NCBI RefSeq assembly: GCF_002287065.1 | Contig: NZ_NSJZ01000011.1 | Location: 31,676 to 95,675 of the forward strand | Length of the DNA stretch: 64,000 bases | Direction of reading: 5' to 3' | Source of the DNA: Paracoccus salipaludis | GTDB taxonomy: Bacteria; Pseudomonadota; Alphaproteobacteria; Rhodobacterales; Rhodobacteraceae | Part shown: piece by piece, positions 18,247 to 26,040 of the stretch | Position numbering within the stretch: the stretch's first letter is position 1 | Layout of the letters: each line of letters starts with the position of its first letter | Notes under the pieces: model-generated | What the model was told of the DNA's origin: nothing | The model's database searches: none | The model's input: the letters and a program-made list of their open reading frames with translations, nothing else | Program-made: the position numbers and the translations under genes

Positions 18247-19988
18247 GCCACCCTCGCTTTCCGCGTGGGGGCCGCCAGCATCCGCTGACCCTGCGCCACC
18301 GCCAGCACCGTTGCCGCCGCCGCGTCGATGCGGCCGAGGCTCCGGGCCTTCGCCAGCTTGGCGTTGCCAGCCGGATCATTGAGAACGACGGCGTCCGAGA
18401 ACGCCGACCGCAGCAGCAGCGAAGGAACGCCCTTCACCTCGCCGTCGAACAGCGCCCTGCGGAACCGTTCAACGTCCTCGCTGCCGTCTTTCCAGCCGAA
18501 GCCGCGATAGACGAACGGGACACGCAGGCCCGCCTTGTCCATCGCTTCGGTAAACTCGGCATGGCGGAAGCGGTCGCCCACGATGCAGGCCGGGGTGATG
18601 CCGTCGAGCTTGCGGACGATCTCGGCCAGCCAGGGACCGGGGGGCACCGTGGCCTCGCCCATCACCGTCAGCTCGCCGCGTTCCTGCATCTGCACATAGC
18701 GGTCGGACACGCCGTCAGCCGCGCCGCGATCCGCAAGGCCGGGGTTGCCGGGGAAGGTGCCCAGAGCCTCCAGGCGGCCCGTCTGCGGCCAGTAGAACGC
18801 CGCTGCGGACATGGACCGCGAACCGCCCAAGTCCACGCCCAGGATGCACGGTCCCTCACGCGGGGGCAGGTCGTCGGGGTCCACCTCGGATGCAAGCCAT
18901 TCGTCCACCGTCACAAGGACGGACCTATCTTCGGTCGAGACCCGCTCGTTCCGGTTCAGGTTGCGGAAGCTCGACAGGGCAGAGCCGCCTCGAGCGATAG
19001 CCCGCCGCGCCTGCGCCACCAGCCATTCCGGGGATGCGCCGATGCCCTCGACCGCGCCGGGGTTGGCTTCCAGCAGCGACGGCAGATCATCGGCAGGCAG
19101 CCCGAACGCAGGCCGGTGTTCCTGCACGTAGGTTCCGGGGGGCGGATCATCGAGCCAACGGCTGAATGTGTTCGCATCATCAGGCGCGCTAGTTGACAAG
19201 ATCAGCGCCCGGCCGTCACGTTTACCCAGACCAGAGAGGATGGCGTTTTCGAGGTTGTCGCCCTTTTCCCGTTCCCAAGCCGCTCTTTCATCCATCAGGG
19301 CCAGCGTGGGGGCGCCGCCCAGGATCGACTTGCCATCCGCAGGGATAACCCGGATCAGCCCGCCGCCATTGCCGGGATACTCGACTTCCAGCTTGGACCC
19401 GCGCCGGATGATGAACTGCTCGCGCTCCTCCTCGGGCAACCCGTCGATGAAGCCGGTGACGAAGTTGAAGGCGGTGCGCGCCTGATCGCGGTTCCGGGCG
19501 GCGAACAGGATTTCCCGCTTGGGCTGGCTGTCCCACACACCCATGAGGCTGCCCAGGGCGAGGCCCGCCGAAGTGGCGGTCTTAGAGTTGCCCCTTCCGA
19601 TGCTTAAGCAGGCGACCATCACGCCGTCAGCCAGGGCGCCGCGCACGAACCGGCGCTGGAACTCGGCCAGTTGCAGAGGTTCGCCCGCCTTCGGACCCTC
19701 TGGAACGGTCAGCGTCTCAAGGAAGGCAATCGCCTGATCGGCCAGATCCTCCCCGGATTTTTTCGGGAGAGGGAAAGGAACAGGTGGACGCCGGTATCCT
19801 TCTACCGCCGAAGTCCCGGCATTGGGACCAGACAGCGCCGCAGCGACTCCCACAGCCGCCTTGCGCCGCGCCGCGTGTCCCTGACGCCGCGCTTGCTTGT
19901 CGGCCTCCAGAGCCGCCACAGAGCCGCTTGGAAGCCCATCCTTGCGGGGCCTGCCGCGTGGCTTGCCGGTGGGCTTGTATCCGCTCAC
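18237..19988 (-). CDS. terL: Terminase large subunit
   Basis: The 583-residue protein has an ATPase domain with a Walker A-like loop SIGRGNSKT (129-137) and Walker B LALMDE (229-234). The nuclease domain has Asp386 (ILGVDLGGS), Asp472 (IVGDRF) and Asp555 (LGRIDAAAA). It drives DNA into the head and cuts it. The N-terminus carries KPRGRPRKDG (9-18), an AT-hook-like basic motif, followed by a 60-residue basic extension. No separate small terminase is evident next to it, so DNA recognition by this extension is a possibility. It overlaps the connector gene by 4 bp. Confidence 0.9.
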   Translation of the reverse strand: MSGYKPTGKPRGRPRKDGLPSGSVAALEADKQARRQGHAARRKAAVGVAAALSGPNAGTSAVEGYRRPPVPFPLPKKSGEDLADQAIAFLETLTVPEGPKAGEPLQLAEFQRRFVRGALADGVMVACLSIGRGNSKTATSAGLALGSLMGVWDSQPKREILFAARNRDQARTAFNFVTGFIDGLPEEEREQFIIRRGSKLEVEYPGNGGGLIRVIPADGKSILGGAPTLALMDERAAWEREKGDNLENAILSGLGKRDGRALILSTSAPDDANTFSRWLDDPPPGTYVQEHRPAFGLPADDLPSLLEANPGAVEGIGASPEWLVAQARRAIARGGSALSSFRNLNRNERVSTEDRSVLVTVDEWLASEVDPDDLPPREGPCILGVDLGGSRSMSAAAFYWPQTGRLEALGTFPGNPGLADRGAADGVSDRYVQMQERGELTVMGEATVPPGPWLAEIVRKLDGITPACIVGDRFRHAEFTEAMDKAGLRVPFVYRGFGWKDGSEDVERFRRALFDGEVKGVPSLLLRSAFSDAVVLNDPAGNAKLAKARSLGRIDAAAATVLAVAQGQRMLAAPTRKARVAWA

Positions 19989-20503
19989 AGCCGCACCCGC
20001 TTGTATCGGGCCGCGATGCGCGCCGCCGCAGGCACAAGGCCGGGCTTCACGTCCATGCTGCCCCGGTTGTCATAGGTGAACGCGGCCTGCTCCATGATCG
20101 CCAGTTGCAGGTCGTCGGGGACGCTGCGGGCGTCGTCACCGAAGCCTGCGTCGTAGCTGATGACGACATGGCCGGTGGTGCCGGTGGGCAGGGTGATGCT
20201 CGGCCACATGCGCCCGGTGACGGTCCCGGCAGGAACGCCGTTGATCGTCACCTCGGCATCCGATGCCAGCGGCCCGACAGGCAGGGCGATGATGTCGGCC
20301 TCGCCCTCGGCCAGCACGGTCAGGCTGATCGTCTGCCGCGTCAGGGCGATCTCGCAATAAGCCTCGATCTCTCGGGCAGCGGCCAGAACGTATTTCTGGA
20401 TCAGCAGATCGTCGTCATCAGCCAGGACGCGGACGTGTTGCTTGGCGTCGTCCAGGCTCACGGGCGAAGCCAGCGTCGGGGTGCGGGTGTAGGTCATCGC
20501 CAC
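19985..20503 (-). CDS. Head-tail connector protein (gp6/gp8-like)
   Basis: The 172-residue protein contains SLDDAKQHVRVLADDDDLLIQKYVLAAAREIEAYC at its N-terminus, the signature of the phage head-tail connector family (phiE125 gp8/HK97 gp6-like), which forms a ring under the portal. The start overlaps the ATPase gene end by 10 bp, its stop overlaps terL by 4 bp. In typical phages this gene follows the capsid gene; here it precedes terL. Confidence 0.85.
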   Translation of the reverse strand: MAMTYTRTPTLASPVSLDDAKQHVRVLADDDDLLIQKYVLAAAREIEAYCEIALTRQTISLTVLAEGEADIIALPVGPLASDAEVTINGVPAGTVTGRMWPSITLPTGTTGHVVISYDAGFGDDARSVPDDLQLAIMEQAAFTYDNRGSMDVKPGLVPAAARIAARYKRVRL

Positions 20504-21858
20504 ATCTCCGGGTCGAAGGTGTCTGGGTCAGGCAGCGGGATGCGCGCGCCTGCCTGCGGAAGCGGTGTGTTGGCTTGGGAAGGGTTCGGGTCGTGGGACG
20601 TGCTGGACGTGGCCGGACAAGGGACACCCCTTATAGGGGGGTGTCCGTGTCCGTCCGCCTGCGTCGCGGACTTGTCCGCAGGTGTCCGCTGCCTGTCCGC
20701 CTTGTCCGCAAGCCAGACATAGCTTTCCCAGATGCGGATGCGGTCCTTGTCCATGAGGGTGTCGCGGTGCCTGCGGAAGATGCGGGCTTGCGTCTTCGGA
20801 TCGTCGCTGTCCGTCAGGCCCACGCGGTCACAGGCCGCGCGCCACGCGTTCATCTCGACAACGGGCACGTTTGGCAGATTGGGCGATTTGATGATCCGCC
20901 CTTTGTCCGCGACGACTTCCTTGAGCGTGTCGAGCGCGACTTGGGCACGGCCGGACAGTCTTTGCCGCTTGTCCGTCCGCTGAATGTCCGTCTGCTCGAC
21001 CACGGCCGAGGTAACGCGATCCCCGTCATCATCCATTCCGAGGAACACAGACTTGAGCGTAAAGGCGAACACGCCGTCACAGGCCATGTCCCGCTGCTTG
21101 CGCGCTTCGGCCATGATGATGCCATCGGCCCGCGTCAGCTCGATCTCGGTATCGACTGCGGCCCGAAGGCTCCCCGATCCACGCGCGCCCCTGCTGGCAT
21201 CCTTGCCGCTGTGGTGGATCACCATGACATGCGCGCCGGTGGCCTCGCGCAGAAGGTCGATGTTGCGGACGAACTGCCCCATGTCCTTCGCGGTGTTCTC
21301 GTCACCGTTGCCCATCGCGCGGGCCAGCGTGTCTACCACGATCAGAGACGGCTTGTTGTCGAACTCCTCGCTGATCGCCTCGGCCAGATAGGCCGCGTCC
21401 TCGGCCGTGCAGAGGTCAATCGGCGCGGACAGGATGCAGAGGTCGCCGTTTGCGTCCACGCGCTGCATCAACTCGGGCTGGGTGCGGCGCATCGCCTCCA
21501 GGCGATTGTTGATCCCGGTCCCGCCTTCGCTGGCGACGTAGATCACCGGCCCGGCCCATTTCTCGCCCGAAGGGACGCGGTGTCCGTGCCAGTCCTCCCC
21601 GGCCGCCACATGGGCCGCCAGGTCGAGCGCGAAGAACGTCTTGCCCACGTTGCTGTCGCCGTAGAGAACCGACGCTGCACCGCGATCCAGCCAGCCCTTG
21701 ACCAGATAGCGGCTATCCAGAACCGGCTTGATCTTGTGCGAGGGACGGATCGCGCCCGCCAGGTCCAGCGCCCGGCCGGACAGATTGGGCCGGGGCCGAT
21801 ACCCGACTTCCTCGCGGTGGCGCTTGTCGATGGCGGCCATTTCATGAAAGCCCATCAC
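20494..21858 (-). CDS. RecA-fold AAA ATPase (RepA-like)
   Basis: The 454-residue protein has Walker A GDSNVGKT (67-74) and Walker B SLIVVDT (171-177), followed by VMVIHHSGKD near 211-220, as in AAA_25/RepA hexameric helicase-like proteins of plasmids and phages. Residues about 385-454 are a proline-rich low-complexity tail, and the DNA coding for it carries repeated TGTCCG motifs. It probably acts in replication of the element. It overlaps both neighbours (10 bp and 4 bp). Confidence 0.85.
   Translation of the reverse strand: MMGFHEMAAIDKRHREEVGYRPRPNLSGRALDLAGAIRPSHKIKPVLDSRYLVKGWLDRGAASVLYGDSNVGKTFFALDLAAHVAAGEDWHGHRVPSGEKWAGPVIYVASEGGTGINNRLEAMRRTQPELMQRVDANGDLCILSAPIDLCTAEDAAYLAEAISEEFDNKPSLIVVDTLARAMGNGDENTAKDMGQFVRNIDLLREATGAHVMVIHHSGKDASRGARGSGSLRAAVDTEIELTRADGIIMAEARKQRDMACDGVFAFTLKSVFLGMDDDGDRVTSAVVEQTDIQRTDKRQRLSGRAQVALDTLKEVVADKGRIIKSPNLPNVPVVEMNAWRAACDRVGLTDSDDPKTQARIFRRHRDTLMDKDRIRIWESYVWLADKADRQRTPADKSATQADGHGHPPIRGVPCPATSSTSHDPNPSQANTPLPQAGARIPLPDPDTFDPEMWR
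20622..20646. repeat. Inverted repeat in the 3' part of the RepA-like gene
   Basis: GGACACCCC (20622-20630) and GGGGTGTCC (20638-20646) form a perfect 9-bp dyad with a 7-bp AT-containing loop. It borders the TGTCCG repeat cluster. It could belong to a replication origin or be a consequence of the repeats. Confidence 0.5.
20642..20710. repeat. Cluster of TGTCCG repeats, candidate iterons
   Basis: TGTCCG occurs at 20642 and 20648, and TGTCCGC starts at 20673, 20683, 20694 and 20703, with the last four about 8-11 bp apart; a further GTCCGC lies at 20654. More copies occur inside the same gene up to about 20990. The repeats lie in the part encoding the low-complexity tail of the RepA-like protein. 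Replication initiators often bind iterons within or beside their own gene, so an origin is plausible but not shown. Confidence 0.45.
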
Positions 21859-22739
21859 GCGGCCCTCCCGATGAACTTCATCAGCGTGTCGCGTTCGGCG
21901 GCCTCGATTTCTTTCAGCCGCTCCAGTTCATCGGCGGGCAGGTGCCGCTCGATAGCCCAGCGGACCAGATCGCGCAGATCGTCGGGCGGGATCGCGTCCA
22001 GCTCGGCCGCGAACTCGTAGGGCCACCGCTGATCGGCCTTGGTGTTGCGCTTGGCCGGGCGGGTCGGCAGGCGCATTTTCGTCACCTGATCGTAGGTCAG
22101 GCCCAGGTGGTAGAAGTCCACGGGGACGCCGTATTCCGCGCCGAACCGCTCGACCTTCTCTTGCAGCGAAGCGGATGCGTCCTGCCCGCTGCGGTCGAAG
22201 TCATAGAGCGCATAGATCACCAGCGTCTTGCCGGTGCCCCTCATGCTCTCGACGGCCCCATGCGCGAACGTCTCGGACGTGAAGCCGCCGGTCGGCATCA
22301 GCGGCACGTCGAACTCGGACGTGACCGGGTAGATCACGCCAGCCAGCGCCGACTTCTCCAACCAGATTTCGACATCCACCGTGGACTCGGCCCAGAGCGA
22401 TTTCCGATAGAACCGGGCGGTGTCGCGCAGGGCATCCTCCCAGCCGTCGAAGGTCTGGGGCTTCCGCATGTAGCGGGTCGCGTCCGCAATGTAGTGATAG
22501 GGCATCCGCCCTTCGCGCCGCAGGGTCAGCACCTGCGCCTGCACCTTGTTGTAGCCATCTTCGGTTTTCTCAATGCCGGGCAGGCCCGCGACCGTGGCCT
22601 GATAGAAGAGCTGGCGGACGGTGACGGGACCGTGCGCCTCGGCATAGTCGATCAGGAACCGCGCCCTGATCTCCATTTCGGCCGAGGTGGCGCGACGACG
22701 CGGTGCGGGGTTTATCAGGCTGGCCGGATAAACCCACAT
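21855..22739 (-). CDS. TOPRIM protein resembling Topo VI-A/Spo11
   Basis: The frame encodes 294 residues. TVRQLFYQ (40-47) resembles the catalytic Tyr motif of Topo VI-A/Spo11 (T-x-R-x-x-[YF]-Y), with Tyr46 in the catalytic position. A TOPRIM-like part follows with Glu128 (EIWLEKSAL) and the acidic pair in YDFDRSGQDA (Asp180, Asp182). The role in the element is unknown; no Topo VI-B-like gene is seen. The first codons lie inside the IS terminal repeat, so the native 5' end has been replaced; an internal ATG at 22676 is an alternative start. It overlaps the ATPase gene by 4 bp. Confidence 0.7.
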   Translation of the reverse strand: MWVYPASLINPAPRRRATSAEMEIRARFLIDYAEAHGPVTVRQLFYQATVAGLPGIEKTEDGYNKVQAQVLTLRREGRMPYHYIADATRYMRKPQTFDGWEDALRDTARFYRKSLWAESTVDVEIWLEKSALAGVIYPVTSEFDVPLMPTGGFTSETFAHGAVESMRGTGKTLVIYALYDFDRSGQDASASLQEKVERFGAEYGVPVDFYHLGLTYDQVTKMRLPTRPAKRNTKADQRWPYEFAAELDAIPPDDLRDLVRWAIERHLPADELERLKEIEAAERDTLMKFIGRAA

Positions 22740-22748
22740 TCTCCAAGT
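22729..22748 (+). repeat. IS left terminal inverted repeat
   Basis: The reverse complement is ACTTGGAGAATGTGGGTTTA. It matches the right end at 17 of 20 positions. It includes the ATG (22739-22737) that now opens the TOPRIM reading frame. Confidence 0.8.
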
Positions 22749-22826
22749 AAGTCGCTGATTTCGCTGTCGTAATCGTGATATTTCGCATATAAATCATGGC
22801 GTTGACGGCTGCGAGGGGCGCGTTTC

Positions 22827-24182
22827 ATGGATCACCTGGAGGGTGCGGGCTTGGCGCGGGGAGATCGGGTTGATTTCGACCGCCGTGTGCGTCTGGAGTT
22901 CCGTGGTGCGCAGATCAGTTCAGACGGTGGCCTGCTGGTGATGCGCGAGCTTGATGACGTGCTCGGCCTGTCCAATCTGGCGTCGGAGGCGCTGCGAGAC
23001 AGCCGCACCGGGAAGAACACGCTCCATCGGCTTGACGGATTGTTCCGGCAATCGGTGTTCGGACGACTGGCCGGATACGAGGATGTGAACGATGCCGACC
23101 GCTTGGCCCTCGATCCCGTGATGCGTCAGGTCGTTGGCGGCAGGGCCGTCGAGGCGCAAGCTGCTTCGGCATCGCAGATGGGACGGTTCGAGACCGAGAC
23201 GCTGGCTCTGGCCGCGAACCGGGCGGCGCTGGCCGATCTGAACGGCCAATGGATCGACCGGTTTCATGACCGCAACGGGTTGAAATACATCGTGCTGGAC
23301 ATGGACAGCTCGGTCAGCCCCACCCACGGCGATCAGGAAGGTGCTGCCTGGAACGGGCATTTCGACTGCACCTGCTATCACCCCATCTTCTTGTTCAACC
23401 AGTTTGGCATGCTGGAGCGCTGCGCCCTGCGTAACGGCAATGTCCACAGCGCCGATGGCTGGCGGGATGTCCTTGATCCCGTCATTGCCCGATATGCTGG
23501 CCGCGACCTTGGTGGACGCTTCTTCCGGGCCGACGCTGCCTACGCGATCCCCGCGATCTATATGCGGCTGGAAGAAGCCAGGTTCTTCTACGCCATCCGT
23601 CTGCCCGCCAACGCCGTCTTGCGCGAGAAGATCGCGCATCGGCTGACACGGCCCGTGGGACGGCCTTCGCTGACCAAGGTCAAACGGTTCTTCGAGGACT
23701 TCGAGTATCAGGCGGCGTCCTGGGACAAGCCGCGCCGCGTCATCGCCAAGATCGAATGGCATCCGGGCGAGCTGTTCCCCAAAGTCGGCTTCATCGTCAC
23801 CAACCTGCCGATGGAGCCAGACTGGGTGGTGAGGTTCTACAACCAGCGCGGCACCGCAGAGCAGCACATCAAGGAAGGCAAATATGCCTTTCGCTGGACG
23901 CGGCTGTCATGCCGGAAGTTCCGGCACAACGAGGTGCGGCTGCAACTGCACGCGCTGGCCTACAACCTGGCAACCTTCCTGCGCTGCATCGAACTGCCCG
24001 AGGCCATGGCGGACTGGTCGTTGACCAGCCTGCAACTCAAGCTGATCAAGATCGGCGCCCGCGTCGTCCGCCACGCCCGCGCCATTACCTTCCAGTTGGC
24101 CGAGGTCGCCGTCACCGGCCCGATGGTGCGGGCCGTCCTTGCCGCCATCCGCCGTCTTCGAACGCCTCCGTCATGCGCATGA
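22827..24182 (+). CDS. tnpA: IS1380-family transposase
   Basis: The 451-residue transposase contains ISSDGGLLVMRELDDVLGL near the N-terminus, YIVLDMDSSVSPTHGDQEGA (first catalytic Asp region, about 155-170) and FYNQRGTAEQHIKEGKYAFRW (C-terminal Glu region, about 345-365), the pattern of the IS1380 (Transposase_DDE_1) family. The frame is complete, so the protein may be active. It is the only gene in the element. Confidence 0.92.
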   Translation: MDHLEGAGLARGDRVDFDRRVRLEFRGAQISSDGGLLVMRELDDVLGLSNLASEALRDSRTGKNTLHRLDGLFRQSVFGRLAGYEDVNDADRLALDPVMRQVVGGRAVEAQAASASQMGRFETETLALAANRAALADLNGQWIDRFHDRNGLKYIVLDMDSSVSPTHGDQEGAAWNGHFDCTCYHPIFLFNQFGMLERCALRNGNVHSADGWRDVLDPVIARYAGRDLGGRFFRADAAYAIPAIYMRLEEARFFYAIRLPANAVLREKIAHRLTRPVGRPSLTKVKRFFEDFEYQAASWDKPRRVIAKIEWHPGELFPKVGFIVTNLPMEPDWVVRFYNQRGTAEQHIKEGKYAFRWTRLSCRKFRHNEVRLQLHALAYNLATFLRCIELPEAMADWSLTSLQLKLIKIGARVVRHARAITFQLAEVAVTGPMVRAVLAAIRRLRTPPSCA

Positions 24183-24387
24183 CCACGATCCATGCCCAAG
24201 CTGAACGAAAGAGGCAGGACAGGTCCGTCTGCCGCGCGGAAAAGCGGCTCTGCCGGGCCAGAATGCTGCGGGTTCGAGGCTTGATCCACCCGACTTCGGC
24301 CGTTTGCGCGACGACAGACACCGCTCGGGGCGAAAAACGCTTGCCCAGCGAGCAAAATCAGGCGATCTTGAAGTCAAGCGGCAGGCC

Positions 24388-24407
24388 ACTTGGGGAATGT
24401 CGGTTCA
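24388..24407 (+). repeat. IS right terminal inverted repeat
   Basis: ACTTGGGGAATGTCGGTTCA, imperfectly repeated in inverse at 22729-22748. The tetR homology starts directly after it. Confidence 0.8.
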
Positions 24408-24869
24408 CATATCTCCTTCGATGCGATTGCGCGGGAAGCAGGACTGAGCAAAGGCGGTGTTCTTTACAACTTTCCGACCAAGCGCGACCTCATGGCGGCG
24501 CTGCTGAGGGACATGCTCTCCGAGCATGAGTCCCTAGAAGCGCGCCTGCCGCAGGACTCGCGACAACGCACCCTTCGTCGCCACCTTTGCTCGCTCCGCA
24601 CCCTCGACGCAGCGGCTTCCGACGTTTCCATGGCGATCCTAGCCGTCGCGGCGGCCGAACCGGACCTTCTTGACCCGCTGCGTGACGCGCTTGAGGTCGA
24701 TCTTTCCTGCATCGAGGCGGAAATGAAGGACACAAGCCTAGGGCGTCTGATCTTCTTCGCGCTGCAAGGACTACGTTTCCATTCGCTCTTGGCACTTCCA
24801 GATGGTGGGCCATCGGTTCGCAACGAGCTTGCACAGAAAATTGAGGAGATGATCGACAATGCCCATTGA
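24390..24869 (+). pseudogene. TetR-family regulator, 5' end removed by the IS
   Basis: From 24408 on, the frame reads HISFDAIAREAGLSKGGVLYNFPTKRDLM, the second half of a TetR helix-turn-helix, followed by a complete ligand-binding region ending at 24869. The first helix and start codon, about 20-25 residues, are missing; the IS ends exactly where homology begins. A TTG inside the IS terminal repeat (24390) could still start translation of a shortened protein with a damaged DNA-binding domain. It overlaps the adaptor gene start by 11 bp, so it was the local regulator of the efflux operon. Confidence 0.8.
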
Positions 24870-25995
24870 AGGCAAAGCGAGAGCGCTGCTTGGACTTGGT
24901 GTCGCAGGCTGCGTCTGTGCGCTCCTGTTTGCCGTGCCGAGTTGGCAGATCCATGCGCAGGATCGGGAAGCGGCGAGCAGCAGTGACGTTGCCGGCCCTC
25001 CGTCAGGTGCTGAAGCGTCTGCGTTGCCCATGCCCGTCGAGATCACTCAGGCTGTCGCGTATTCCGAGGCCAGAACCCGATCCTTTGCCGGGACAGTAGA
25101 GGCGCTGAAAACGGTGGATCTCGCCTTCCAGGTTTCCGGGCAGCTTGTCGAGTTTCCAGTCATTGCCGGTGATCGGGTGACGACCGGCGACTTGATAGGA
25201 CAGCTCGATAAGGCCGATTTCCAGCTTGCGCTGGACCGCGCGCGTGCCTCGTACGATCTGGCGCGCAGCGAGTTTACCCGCGCCTCCGCCCTGTCGGATC
25301 GCGGGGTCGCCACCGACGCGCAGCTCGACGCGGTGCGCGCGCAGCTTGCCCAGGCCGAGACGGCGCTGCGCGAGGCGGAACGGCGTCTGACCCAGACCGA
25401 GGTGCGCGCCCCCTTCGATGCCATCGTTGCCCGCACCTATGTTGAAGCCTATGCCAACGTGACGCCCGCCCAGCCGGTGGTGCGCCTTCAGGACGTCTCC
25501 GAACTCTTGATCCGCATTTCGCTGCCCGAGGATCTGGCCGCCGTGGCCCGCGTCCAGCCCGATCTGTTTTCGGTGACGGCCACCTTTCCGGCCGCGCCGG
25601 GCTATCGTCCGACGCTGGAGCCGCGCAGTTTCGCGGCCGAGGCCAATTCCTCGACCCGGACCTTCGATGTCGAGTTCAGGATCGCAGGCGATATCGACCC
25701 GCGCATCCTGCCGGGCATGACGGCGAACGTTGCGGTGGGCGAAATCGAAAGCAGCCGTCCTTCGCAGGCGGTGACGCTTCCCGTCTCGGCAGTGGACACG
25801 ACCAGCCGGGCCAATCCGACGGTCTGGATCTACACTGCCGAGGACAGCACGGTCTCGCGCCGCGATGTCCGGCTGGGCCTGCCGCGCGACAACTGGATCG
25901 TCGTGCTGGAGGGGCTGGAGCCCGGCGAAACGGTGGTCGCAACCGGCTGGTGGCGCCTGCGCGACGGGGCACGAGTTGCGGTCGTCGGCCTTTGA
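24859..25995 (+). CDS. RND efflux periplasmic adaptor (membrane fusion protein)
   Basis: The 378-residue protein has an N-terminal hydrophobic segment (about 7-32), a lipoyl/barrel-sandwich region (VDLAFQVSGQLVEFPVIAGDRVTTGDLIGQLD), a helical hairpin (about 115-175) and a beta-barrel with VRAPFDAIVARTYVEAYANV. These are the parts of HlyD/AcrA-type adaptors linking an RND pump to an outer membrane channel. No outer membrane channel gene is adjacent. It starts inside the truncated tetR and is followed after 45 bp by the pump gene. Confidence 0.9.
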   Translation: MPIEGKARALLGLGVAGCVCALLFAVPSWQIHAQDREAASSSDVAGPPSGAEASALPMPVEITQAVAYSEARTRSFAGTVEALKTVDLAFQVSGQLVEFPVIAGDRVTTGDLIGQLDKADFQLALDRARASYDLARSEFTRASALSDRGVATDAQLDAVRAQLAQAETALREAERRLTQTEVRAPFDAIVARTYVEAYANVTPAQPVVRLQDVSELLIRISLPEDLAAVARVQPDLFSVTATFPAAPGYRPTLEPRSFAAEANSSTRTFDVEFRIAGDIDPRILPGMTANVAVGEIESSRPSQAVTLPVSAVDTTSRANPTVWIYTAEDSTVSRRDVRLGLPRDNWIVVLEGLEPGETVVATGWWRLRDGARVAVVGL

Positions 25996-26040
25996 CGGCA
26001 GGCGCTTTGACCGCCGTCCAACACACTGCGGAACGGGAGA

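Larger units (their letters stand above)
22729..24407 (+). mobile_element. IS1380-family insertion sequence
   Basis: The 1,679-bp element is bounded by imperfect 20-bp inverted repeats at 22729-22748 and 24388-24407 (17 of 20 positions match), and it encodes one DDE transposase. The size is normal for IS1380-family elements. The 4-bp flanks (CGGA left, CATA right) do not match, so no target duplication is seen, which points to recombination or deletion rather than simple insertion. Confidence 0.85.

Noticed and set aside
15023..20503. A gene transfer agent cluster
   Set aside because: GTA clusters of this order of bacteria are not flanked by att repeats and carry tail genes and a different gene order.
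20642..20710. A CRISPR array
   Set aside because: The repeats are only 6-9 bp with spacing of 6-30 bp and lie inside a gene.
24341..24869. A tetR gene with a single-base frameshift near 24,405
   Set aside because: Upstream residues looked vaguely like a TetR N-terminus, but the IS terminal inverted repeat ends exactly at the point where true homology begins, so the upstream part is IS sequence.
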